Assembly: GCA_020284085.1 (NCBI GenBank)
Contig: JACEVL010000157.1
Coordinates: 877,001-941,000, forward strand
DNA from: Aporrectodea caliginosa
Lineage: Eukaryota; Annelida; Clitellata; Crassiclitellata; Lumbricidae
Length of the DNA stretch: 64,000 bases
Reading direction: 5' to 3'
A program made the translations under genes and the position numbers. The notes beneath the pieces were generated by a model. That model had not been told where the DNA came from. It did not search any database and worked only from the letters and a program-made list of their open reading frames with translations. Each line of letters starts with the position of its first letter. The stretch's first letter is position 1. Positions 22,746-35,700 of this stretch are shown here, piece after piece.

Positions 22746-23728
22746 TCAGTGTTGTCCTTTGTGTTTTCTAAGATCAGAGGAATCACGAAACTTCACCCCA
22801 CACACAGTACACGTGTATGGTTTCTCTCCTGTGTGAATCCTCATATGTCGATTTAAGTCTCCTTGCCGACTAAACTTCACCCCACACACAGTACACGTGT
22901 ATGGTTTCTCTCCTGTGTGAATCCTCATATGTGTATATAAGCTTCCTTGCTGATTACACTTCATCCCACACACAGTACATGTGTATGGTTTCTCTCCTGT
23001 GTGAATCCTCATATGTGTATTCAAGTTTTCTTGCCGACTAAACTTCACCTCACACACAGTACACGTGTATGGTTTCTCTCCTGTGTGAATCCTCATATGT
23101 GTATTTAAGTTTCCTTGCCGACTAAACTTCACCCCACACACAGTACATGTGTATGGTTTCTCTCCTGTGTGAATCCTCATATGTGTATATAAGCTTCCTT
23201 GCTGATTACACTTCATCCCACACACAGTACATGTGTATGGTTTCTCTCCTGTGTGAATCCTCATGTGCATATTTAAGCTTCCTTGCTGATTAAACTTCAC
23301 CCCACACACAGTACACGTGTATGGTTTCTCTCCTGTGTGAATCCTCATATGTGTATTTAAGGGTTGTTGCAGACTAAACTTCACCCCACACACAGTACAT
23401 GTGTATGGTTTCTCTCCTGTGTGAATCCTCATATGCGTATTTAGGTTACTAAACTTTACATGTGTATTGTGAAAGGCATTTAATTTGATGCACAGGGAAC
23501 ACTTGTGTGGCCTTTCTTTGCCGTCGTTGTACTGTCTCCTCAGTTTCTCTTCTCGGATCTGGTGCTGTTTATTTCTACCATCTAAGACACTTAGAACAGC
23601 AACAGTTTGGTCCTGAGTTTGGTTTTGGTCAGCTACGAATGACGCTGTCTTTAGCCTGTGCTCTGCTATCCTGGAAATAACTCTAACTGGTGGTAAACTG
23701 GTTAGTCCACCTTCGGCTTCACAGCAAC
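22746..23728 (-). CDS. prdm9: prdm9 terminal exon: linker and zinc-finger array
   Basis: The exon opens after TGGTTGCAG with CCEAEGGLTSLPPVRVIS, about 80 residues of linker, then an atypical finger (HKCSLC...H...H) and eight canonical C2H2 fingers joined by RIHTGEKPYTC linkers. It ends FRDSSDLRKHKGQH-stop. Encoding the whole array in the last exon is the usual PRDM9 arrangement. Contact residues (-1, 2, 3, 6) for fingers 1-8 are LQPT, QGSM, QGST, RGNT, RENT, QGST, RGDR and DSDK. Confidence 0.95.
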
Positions 23729-26700
23729 CTGCAACCAGAAAGAGTAAAGTAAAATATCACGATCAAAATCTGCCACATAAATATTGAGGTCTACGAAACA
23801 GTACTAGTACTAGGGATAGTAAATGTTACCGCATTGCAGAAGGCAACGGGTTGTTGTGGTATTATATACCGAGCGTTGGCATCAAAAGTTGAAATGTCCT
23901 CCTAAGCTTCTACCGCGAGCCTTAGTCGAATTTTAAAAGCGAGATAAGAAAAGTTTTAGTCTGGTGAAATTATACAGCAACATTCTGCACTGAATTCTGA
24001 TAGACATGAGTTTAGCAGTTTTAAGCCTGACCCTTTATTTTATCGGCAGTAGGGCCAGCGATTTGTTGGGGAAGGGACCTACTAGATCGTCCGAGTGGGG
24101 GGGGGGAACTGTGAGTGCGAGAAGCACATGGAAGGCGCACAGCCGTGATTGCCGAAGGCAAGAAGCCTCTGACGACTGGAGTATGGGAGAGTCGGGGTCT
24201 GGGGCCGATGCAATTTTCAGCATTTGATGTCAAATGGAGTACATTTTGGGCTCTTGTTTAAGTAAGTAAGTATATTCTTTATTGAACCAGTTGCAATCCG
24301 CATTCTGGTATACATCATATATAATAAACAATTAACCCAAAATTTTCAAGAGTTGGAGGGGACCGTCCCAACCTGTTCAAAAGTTGGGGGGACGCGTCCC
24401 ACGGGTCCCATAGGGTGGTTGCGCCTATGGTTGGCATTATGCCCCCACTCTAAGAAACTGGGATCATAGTTGCTTTGGCACCAACATTTGCCCCAATATC
24501 TAATTATTTGTGATTAATTTTTCCAGACGGGCTAAACAGTGTAAAGGTTTGCTGAGAATGAAATGGGGAATGGTACGTTATTTGCCAAAGAGCACAAGAT
24601 GTAAAATTTTGCAGCTGATCTAGAGTGAGGAAAGACTGAATACACCTAAACAAAACATGAAGACTGACTAAATGTATATGTACACATTTCTCTACAGTGA
24701 CCTTATGGCCTCGACCCTGCTCATTTTTCAATGAATTAATTGGGTGAGACCCTTCACCACTGCTGCCCAATGTGCCCATTTGAATGGGTGCCATGTGTGG
24801 TTAAAAGGTCCCTGTGTACAGACCATGCTTGCCCAAGATTCAAATCTCTTAAATAAGCCACCATTGGTATCCGAACTGGCACTACACACACAAAGGTGTA
24901 TAGGACGTGTCGTGTGCTTTACCCTATGTGGTTAACTGGGTCAGTATTGCAATTAGCAAAAAATATTAAATGGTGTATATTTATGTACTGTGTTATTAAA
25001 ATTAGTTTAAGTTAACATTTCGATGCGTAGCTGATATATGTTTCAATCGCATGCACATTTGATTTCAGTGGGTCCCAAGTCCCAACCTTTTCCAGAGCAA
25101 GACACTTACTAAAAGTCATTCAGTCAACGGAATATGGTGTTAATTCATTCAATGCTCCTAATTAACTGTGTGAAGCCAATGCAATTACAGAGACTTGAAA
25201 ATGTCCATTGCATCTGATGTGCCATTGACTAAAATAGTTGTGAAAATGTTGCTGACATAAAGCACAAACTTCTTTAATTTGATTGCTTTGCATTAAAAAT
25301 ACATATACCTGGAATCCATCAACACCTCTCACTCTCAAAACCTCACAGATGCCTCTGCAGGATATCATAGTGTTTAGTTGGGCAAGTGGTAGCCCTGCAG
25401 ACTACCAAAAATTGTGGGATTTAAATCCTAGTAGATTATTATGATACCTTATTGCAAACACAAGCCATGCATTCACCACAAAAGACAGTTGAAATTAGTA
25501 AAGTAGAAATTGATTTGCAACAGTAGGAATAATACTTGAATAATTATACTGCAGATTCAGATATTAATCTTAAATTGCTAGTAAAACGAATTAAGCACTG
25601 CACTGAATTTAGAATGTATTGATTCTTCAGAACGAATAAAAGAACATGGACTAGCAAATGGATCAGTAACTAATAATTTAATTTAACTGAAAGGTCAAAT
25701 TCTCAAACTCAGTTTTTTTTCCAGTGAGTGAACACAGCACTTTTTAGATGCACATGATACGGCAATACACAAATTAAAATGCCAACATTGCATTACAGAA
25801 ATGAGTTAACATAGTAAATATACCTAATGAGTTGATTTGCTTGGCTACAAGCCCTAATTCTTCTGCATATTCTTCTCCATACCAAACCACCATCTCCACA
25901 TTAACAGGAATATCGACACAGGCACGATAGTAGACGTTTGCTGAAAACTGGAAGGCCTTGACATTCTGGACAGATTTAGAAGTGGCACAGTTTACATAAC
26001 GCATCCAATTGGATCTTGAAACATCTTGTGCATCAATATAATGATCCAGCTGCCCATCTTTGTATATCTAAACAAAAATAATGCCATGTATTAGCTATTT
26101 GTAATGGCTCTGCATGTAAGTTTTGAGTAACTACACTTAACAGGCAGCAGCAAATCTATAGAATTAGTCCAATGACTGATGGAAATTATTATTGTGTTGT
26201 TTTTCCTCAAACACCATAAGTCGTAGAGTTTTTTGTTGTTTTACAAATTCTTGTTTTGTGCTACCAAGTTTGGTGAATTAAAGACTGATATATTATTCAA
26301 GTTCAATCCAACCAACAAGAAATATTAGTTTAATAATTAAGCATTTAATTTAAATATAATATTTTAACTATTAATCAAGCTTAAAATGTCCTCCATCAAG
26401 TCAAGTCTTAAGGTAGACACACTATTGATTTGTTGCGGCATTAATACCATTTGATCACTTTTTAGGGTCTTTTATATGACATCAAAGTGATGTTTTTAAG
26501 AGGACTTGTCCAATGCAACCAGTTGAAAAAGCAGACCATTCAAGCATCACCTCTAACAAAAGTCATGGTTCAACACCAGATTCCTCTAGAAACTTCAGAG
26601 GTTCTTTACGCATATTCACTGAACTACCAATATTCTGTATTTTAGGTGAAAGCCAAGATCCAGTGTTCAAAATCAAGTGTATAAAACAGAATACATGTAG

Positions 26701-29700
26701 TAACATAAGGTCCTGGTATGTAAAAAAGATTTCAAGTGAGGTTAGATGAAAACAAACAGTACCTAGTCTTTGGCCTTGGCTGTGTTACAGTACTACCAGG
26801 GATGTGCACTACTTGAAATTATGTAATTGAAATTAAATAATTTTTAATTCAATTAATGCAATTCATTTTCCCAAGTATTTTGTAATTTGAAATTCAATTT
26901 CATGTTCAAAAGTAATATGTAATTCAATTATATTTTTCCGAGTAATTTGCCCATCCTTGAAATGTACTACATAAGCTGTCTTATAAATTAAAATAAAGTA
27001 ATTGCTTGTTTATTAGGTTCCTCTGTCAAAAGTTTAAACAGCCAAGGTAATGTGGTAAACGATCTCTCACCTGATACTTAATCATGACAACAGCAATTCA
27101 ACAACTGGATAAACCTACCCAAACCAAGTATTTCAACAGTTCACTTGTGGTGGAACCATTAATACATTAATAGGCTCAACGATTTTAAGCAATGCTCAAT
27201 CCAGTTAATACTTAGATGGGTGTCATCATTGATTCATTGGTATACCATACCATCTAATGTCAGTCATTAACTCAGCCCTTCATTCCCTTTCAGTTAGTGT
27301 AATAATGCAAGTTTGGAAGTTAAAACAAAGTTATGGAAAAGTATGGTTAGGTGTGCATTTCAGATTGCTATCCATTGATTCCCGGACCACTTCTCAGGAG
27401 TTTCAATACAGGTACATAAACAATTGTACTACCTTTACCATTTCTTTAAAATAAACTACCCCATTTTTGGAACAACACATTGAAATAATAATTGTAATAA
27501 TGAATAAGCATTAGCACAATATTATACCGTAATCAAATACTTCAAGAAAGTTAACATAAATGCCTAAAATGTGTAACCATCATACATAAAACTGTCACAT
27601 GAAGAATAAAAAATTCTCTCAGTCTCATTGAAAACTTCAGAGGAAGAATTTATTCTGTACTTTTCCAAGAATGTTCTGAAAACTAACAGTACTGATGATT
27701 CAATCCATTGTAGGCTACTGATAATATTTCCCTTGACTTCAACTCACCTCCCAAGTATAACCAGAAGCATGAGCTGCCATTTCACTGTACACTTTAACAC
27801 CTCCGTATGGACCAAACATTGTGCCTCGGGAGAAGGTTCGTTTGGTCCAAACTCCAAATCCTGCACCAGGCATGGTAGATGGTGCTATAACTAGGCCATC
27901 TGGTATGCTTCTGCTAGCTGGGTTCTGAGGCACTTCCACAACACCTGCCTCATGCTGTCTTTGTTTCTTTCTTGGATGGTCAATCTGTTCAGTTTTGTCT
28001 TTCACAAATTCCACCTGACCATGGACAGGACAGTTGCCACGTAGATATTCCTCATTACATTCCTCACATACTATAAAACAAACAAGCATCGAACAATACA
28101 TGTACCAGCACAGATGCAACAAGACTTCAACACATCACATGTCTAAACTCATATGCAGAGCTTCTCATTTGAAAATAGAAGGCGATTTGAAAATCGATCG
28201 CAATCGCTGCTATCGACCTCAGAGCTTTCGTGTACAGCGTATTTTGTGTATCGTATTGTATAGCTGCATTTTACATAGTACTAATCTAGTAGCCTAGTAG
28301 GTCTATCTCATTCAGTTCTGTTATTATTAGGCTACTATTGATAGTATTATTTATTAGTTTTCATATAGCGCCCCTTCACGGTGATCGACTCAGAAGCGCT
28401 CCTAGTCCAGCCACGGTCAAATAAGACAGTCGTTAAGTTATTAAAGAAAAATGGCGTGACCGTGTGAACTCTATTCACTAGGCGGAGCGCAACACGAAGT
28501 TCATTCCAGTCCTAGGGCCAGAAACCGAAAACGAGCGCCGTTGCTAAACTGTACATTATTTTTCTACTTCGGCACCATTGTTGCTTTCAATAATTTCCGA
28601 AATAAGTGATGCTACGAACTTACAAAATAATGACGTTAGGCCACGCGGGAGGTGTCTACCGTGTTGTTATGACAATATTGTTAGCGATCACAGGTCACGT
28701 TATTCATTCACCGCCGCCGCAAGTATGCAAAAATTAAAGTGTAAATTAGGTAAATAAAATAATGGCTCTAGTTTCATACAATAACTCATAAATGCTGCGC
28801 TCGTGCGCGAGATTTATCGATCCACCAGACCTTGCTTACGATCGACCTCATTCTCGAACTTCAAAAGAGCCCTGCTCATATGCAATTCTAAGAGATCACA
28901 TTTTATACAAGATAGAATTGATAAGCATCATCATTATTCAATTTTTGTCAAACACATTTATTTAATTGTTAATTAAGTGCAGGTAGCTCGAAATATTGTT
29001 TGCAAAACGAGGAACACCACAAACTCGTAATAATGCAGTCTTTAGGAGCCACAACAATTACCACCTCATAACAAGATTGTTACAATGATGTTATTCAGTT
29101 CTTAGTGAATGGGCTTTTTCAGATGCTGGACCTAGATTTTTCTTTGTATCTCAGTTGCTTTCATCACTCATTCTCAACTTAAGACTTGCCATTTTCAAAT
29201 TGCTTATCCACCATACGTTACCTCTCTGTCTTAGCAAATTGATTATGCACTAGACACCAGTACAATATAGGTTACTACCAGGTAATTATAATTATTTTTT
29301 TGGTACCATACTCACGACCACAGATGTATACATATTTGTGCAAACAATTTACAAGTCTTTGTACAACAGCTAATTATTATATAAAATCTATAACCAGATC
29401 ACATACAAATATATTCGTCTTCATTGGGAATTTCAAGTTCCTTGTAATTCTTGTCTGGAATGTTCCTCCTTGGGTATCTGTTTCTAAGTTCATTCTTGTA
29501 ATCAGCTTGCTTTTTCTTCATTGCCTTCTCCAATTCCAGTCCATCTAATAATAACATGCTAAAGTTAAAAGTTGCTTTCAAGAATTCTTGAAAGAATTGT
29601 TTTGTAAACTGAGCTATAGTTTATTTATTTCACTTACCTGTAAATTAAGTAAATCCTCAAAACAGACAAACCAGCCTTGACTGAGACTGATCTTAGGAAT

Positions 29701-32700
29701 TTGCAACTACCTAATCCAGGATTTTGTAAATTCCTTGGAAATGAAGAGTGCAGATGACAACTAGTTTGACAATCCTTAGACCAAGACAATTTTTTCAAAT
29801 TAGGTAAACTTGCACAAACCTGGCAGGGAAACAGCTTTAGCAAGACAGAGGTTGACAACAGATGCTAGACAACACAAGGTGCTAAATAAATGATTTGATA
29901 CATATATAAATTACAGTCAAGTGTATAACATCAACCTAAAGAAAAATGATGCCAACATTTGTTAGAGGTCCAGTGAATAAATTAGATACTATGCCCTGTT
30001 GTGCACCATCAGCCTAAAAGAAACATCAACCTACAAGAAAAATGATGCCAACATTAGAAATGGAGAGTACAGATGACAACTAGTTTGACAATCCTTAGGA
30101 GAGACCAAGACAATTTTTCTAGATTAGTTAATCGATTTGCTAAATTCTGTCGGAGGAACATCTTCCACGGATCTGGAATGCTCTTCTGCCGCTCTGTGCG
30201 TGCTGCACGCGTGCTATATGATTTTCTCTAAACTCTTAAAGACAAGTGTATTTTTCAACCTGTTTGATGGCCACATTTGTTGAGTGCTCCAGTGAAAGAC
30301 AATTAAGTGGCGCTATGCAATTTTTGTTATATTACATTACATTGTTCACAGCGCTTCAAGAGTTTATAAACAATTAAATGAAATAAGATATATATTATAT
30401 TTCACATTTTCGAAAATGTACCTGATGGATCTAGGACTTCACATTCGTCAGCATCAATTAATCGATTTGCCAAAGTCTGTCGGAGAAACTTTTTCCATGT
30501 GAGTTCATGCTGCAAATGGTTGAGAAGTCTACGTGCCAAGATTCTTCTAAATCCCATAAATGGCTGTTGCTTCCCAGCTGGCCGAAGTTCTGAAGGCAGT
30601 GACACATCTGATGACAAAGCTGAAGCAACGGCTTCTTTCCCCCCCTACAACAGGAAAGAATGCATCAAGCTCAATCTATTCATTCATTCATTCATTTCAG
30701 ATATTTATATAGCGCCCCTTCAAGATTTCTACTCAGAGGAATCGGAGTTTCACGCCGAAGCGCATGAGCAATTGCGAGTGAAGGACTTGCCCAGGGTCCC
30801 TACGCGGCGGCTTGAGGTAGATTCAAACCCGCAACCCTCCGGCTGCAAGGCACCAAATGTACCTCCCTGAGGTGGATTCGAACCCGCAACCCTACGGCTG
30901 CAAGGCACCGAACATACCTCTACACCACCGCGCCCCACGATATATACTTTGATCGCTCCTACAAAAGGTTGAAGGGGGCAGAATAAGCTCATTGTCAATA
31001 TAGAAATCAATGTTATAACACTGATGCAAAGATCTGAATAATTTTATAGGCTTTATCTTTTTCGACTTTTACAGAAAACACCATTGGATAAAATTTACTG
31101 AGTCTGCCATTACATATCGGTAACTGACCTTTTGTGCATTCCACATTTTACAGGAGAAGCATGACTTTCTTACAACTTTTGAAAATATTAAGAAAAAATA
31201 TTAATTATTACAACAATACAATATAATACACCTGCATTTTTATATCACCCTTCTTCCAAATGTGGCCCAAAGCTTAGAAGTGCACGCCTCGGTGGCACAG
31301 ATTCAATTATATTGTAGAGCAATTGTGTGCGAAGAACTTGCTCATGGTTCATACACAGTAACCGCCCCGGACAAGGATCGAACCCGTACTCTCTGCGTTA
31401 CAGGTCGACCGCTCTAACGAGTCTGCCAACGTCCAACACTTATTAAGTTTTCTCATTTTAATTCCAACTGTGTACACGTAACCACAGATCAACAATACTA
31501 GTTACCACTCCAAATTTAACATAAACTTATTCGTTATGTATTAAGTTCCATTATAGACAAAATCAGTTACCATTAAAAACTTTTCTGGTTGCTTCTTACA
31601 AACTTCTGCTTAAGACAGTGAAGTTTACTTATCTGCAAACTGGTTGTTGTCTTTATATATCAATGTGTTCCATCACCTGTTTTGTCATTCTATTCAATAT
31701 TTCCTTCCTTCACATGTCATATGTACAGTATAATAACCTTTCACTGTACACACAGATATAATAAATGCATGTGGACACTGACTTTTTTTATCTGTACATG
31801 CATTTTACAAGCAATATTGGATATTTTACCTGCAGGACACCAACATCAGCATTTCCTGCTTGCCATCTAGCTTGTTGTCTATCTGCAAAACAATCACAAA
31901 GTCTTCCAGTTAAAATAATTTTATCATAATTATGGATGCCTAAATAATCCTGATTAGTTAAATGTTATATATATTTACATAAAATAACTATATATATACA
32001 CACACATAAAATAACTAATTCTGCTTTTATCTAAGTATGTATAATTGTATATCAGCGCTTTTCAAACTTTATTTTTATTGTACCACCAGGTAAAAAATCG
32101 AATGTTGGCATACCACAAGCAATGGTCAGATAGAAAAAACAACAGGCGAATACGAAGTTCCCTTGCAATTAATTTATTTCAACATTAATAAAAAGAACCA
32201 ATAGTAAAAACAAAGTTTTTTACTATATCCATCTAGTATCCTATAATCCGTCATATTAAGCAGTTACCTCTACAAATATATAGCATTTTACAACATAGCG
32301 TCCGTGTAATCAGGCACCGCACCCGTTATTGTTGCAGCCAATCACAACGGTGGCCAATCACAACGGTGCGTATCGGAAAAGGGGATTCCCCGATTCGAAA
32401 AGTTTAGTCCCCGATTCTATAAGCTAGCCTCTTTTTTGGGGAGCTGAAATTTTGATAGAATGAAGTGTGTGCGAGGGCGGGTCTATCTGCCAAGTTTCAC
32501 GACGATTGAATGATTGTAAGTGATCGAACTAGTCGTCGCAAGATTTGACTTTTTAGCTGTGGCTCAATCAAGCAAACATTCAAGCAAGCAAGCAAACATT
32601 CAAGCAAGATTGCAAGATTCCCGCAAGTTAAACTAGATGGATAAAAATACTCCAGAATAGCTAAATAAAGAAAGATGAGCATTATTAAACTCTTAGATTT

Positions 32701-35700
32701 TTTTTAAAATTTTAACTTTTTCGCATACCACTTAGTGACACCTGGCATACCACTAGTGGTAAGCGTACCACCATTTGAAAACCACTGATGTATACTGTCA
32801 CATGGCGTATATGGAACCATTCGAGATCCTAGACATTATCGACTATCATGCATCGGTAAACAAATAAATCTTTAATTTCTATATACCCCAAAACAATAAA
32901 ATTAACTGAAATCTTGATTCAAGCTTTAATTAATAAGTCCAGTTGTAAACATAGTAGAAGTCACCTTATAAAGTAAATTTTCCAAGTACTGTACACATTT
33001 GCATACTGAGAATGTGACACTTAAAAGTGCATAAAACATTTAAATGAAAATTGAAAATACAAAGTTCTATGGTAAATTTACCTAATTAAGATAAAAATGT
33101 GAATAAGCAGACAAAATCTTAAACAGTAATGTAATGTAATGTAATGTAATTAGCAACTTCTATTGCGCCGGTGTCTAATGCACAAGGCATCAACCGATGG
33201 CACACCAAAACAATCCGTAATCAAGTCAACATCCAGAAGATTAGTCCGTAAGAGACAGAGAGGCAGCCTAAGGTGGATAAGCAATTTGAAAGAGGTAAGT
33301 TTTCAGGCGCGAAAGAAATGACCCAAGCGACTGAGCACAACGTACATGCACAGGAAGAGAGTTCCAAAAAGTAGGTCCAGATACTGAAAAAGCTCGTTTG
33401 CCAAGAACAGTTCTTGATTTTGGTATGACCAGACAAAGATGATCCGATGACCTCATTGAATAATGATAAGTCTGGGGAATAAGAACTGATTTTAAATATT
33501 GTGGTTGGCCAGAATTTACAGTTTTATATACTATGAGCCCCAGTTTGAAACGAATTCTCTGCTGAACAGGAAGCCAATGCAAAGATTTAAGCACAGGGGT
33601 TATATGTTCGTATTTGGATGTATTAGTTATGGCTCTAGCCAGAGAGTTCTGAACCCTTTGCAGTTTAAGCAAGTTTGACTTATTATACCTTTCTCAGTAT
33701 TTGCCTTTGTTTTCAATCTTTCCATGGCAGGTGTCCAGTTCTCATCACTGTCTCTCCTCTTCAGGAATGCAATTCTTCTCTGCTGCTGAGACTTGGGAAG
33801 GAAATCAGGTGTTCCCATATTTAAACCTGAATTTGAAATTCAAATTCATAAGATAAGTCATATAATTATGTCTCTATTCACGAAGCTCCAGGACATGTCA
33901 GTTCATACCGAATCAGCTTTTCACTTTGTAAGATAGGAACTTAGGAAGTTAATGCAAGTATGGCATTCATGAATAACCTGGTGCACTGCACTTAGCTTTT
34001 AAGTAGTGCTTTAGAAATTTGGAGTTTACAGGTACGATTGAAAATACGTGGAGCTTTAAAACTGATCATAATAAAATCCTGTTACACTGACTTTCTCACA
34101 TTACTGGTGGATCCAAAAGGTGGAAAATAAAGTCATGCTTACCATAGTTGATGGCAGAAAAGTTCGGAACTTTGTCAGTCATCACTTTACTTTCAAAGTC
34201 ACAAAACCTTTTTCACCAAAACCTTTTTTGCTTAATATTTTTGGAGCCATTTCCAAGGGCTTGATTTTTTACTCAAAATTTCTCAAGACTTTTGCAGTAA
34301 ACAACCTTTCTGGCTGTAATTTCTGACTCAATAAACACTTTTATATATCACATTATTCTTTTGTCAGTATCTGGTATTGTAGTAAGTTTAATTGTTCAAA
34401 TAATAAACTGAACTTTCAACCTCTAACTCTTGTTTTTCTTTATTTCTTGACTTTTCCTGCTCTTTGTCCCACTGTTCCAAATTATCACTACTTCTTTACC
34501 TGTTTCTTTTTATTTTGTTCTCATTTTCCTATTTTTCTCCTTTGCTTGTTCTAACACCAATATCAAAACCTATTAATTTACAATTTTGCAAGCAACCCTT
34601 ACTGAAGCCACTTTGGGGCAAGTCAACAGTGTGCCTCTCCTCAATAAATCAAATAAACGCCATGGCCAGATTTCCCCTCCCAGATCTGCTTTTAATAATT
34701 TAATTATTTCACTTTGTTCACTTGTTCAAATGGACTTCTAGGCATGCCCACTTCAAATCTTGTCTACTGTCATTTGATAATGACCAAATTCTCAAGTCTA
34801 AATGGCCATAAAGAACAAAAAACAGATGTCACAACAGAACTTTTGAGGGATTCCAACAAGGCATTATTCAAAAGACTAAATGAAGCATCTGTTTCCCTAA
34901 ACAAACTAAGTTTCATGCATGCTGGTCTACACATAGGTAGCATAATTAAATACAACATACATATGACATAACATAACCAAAACAGTAGTATCATAACTAT
35001 AACATCAATATACATTATAACATTAACATAACCATAACAGTTAACAATAGCAATAACCATAACACAAACATACCTATTACATAGCATAACTATACCATAA
35101 CTATAACATAACATACCATAATTTTATAACATACTATACCCTACATACCATAACTATAAGTATAACATACCATAACTATAACATACACCTTGTAACATAA
35201 CATACGTATAACATAACTATAACATGCAACACCTTATAACATAACATACCTATAACATAACTATAACTATACAACTATGAAGTTCATTCATGAAATCCTA
35301 AAAATTGCTCTAAATTTCTAAAATTCATGTAAAATATAAATTGGTTTGGGCGAGCAATGGGGACTCCAAAGAAGAGTTTTATTGGAACACATGTGTTATC
35401 ATGGTCCCATTGCATGGTGAGCAGTGGGAACACAAGCAAAACATTTCCAGAGCAGTGGAAACACCATTCCCACAGTTCCCACACCACTTTAAACACTGTA
35501 TGCAACTATGAAGTTCATTTATAAAATCCTAAAAATTACTCTAAATTTCATGTAAAATATAAATTGATTTACTATACCAAGTTTCTTTAATATCAGGTAG
35601 TTTTGCAATCGATTGACAAAGACGATCTTTTCCAACTTTGGCATTGTCTCAAGATGATCTTTTGAAAAGTACTTTCTAAGGTCAACTTTCTTCTTCATCA

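Noticed and set aside
22746..23432. Stand-alone zinc-finger gene starting at the Met at 23432
   Set aside because: The frame continues upstream to a splice acceptor at 23728 that joins in phase to the SET exon.
33268..33672. A further prdm9 exon in the LINE reading frame
   Set aside because: It is a reverse-transcriptase C-terminus. Exon 2 joins exon 3 in phase without it.
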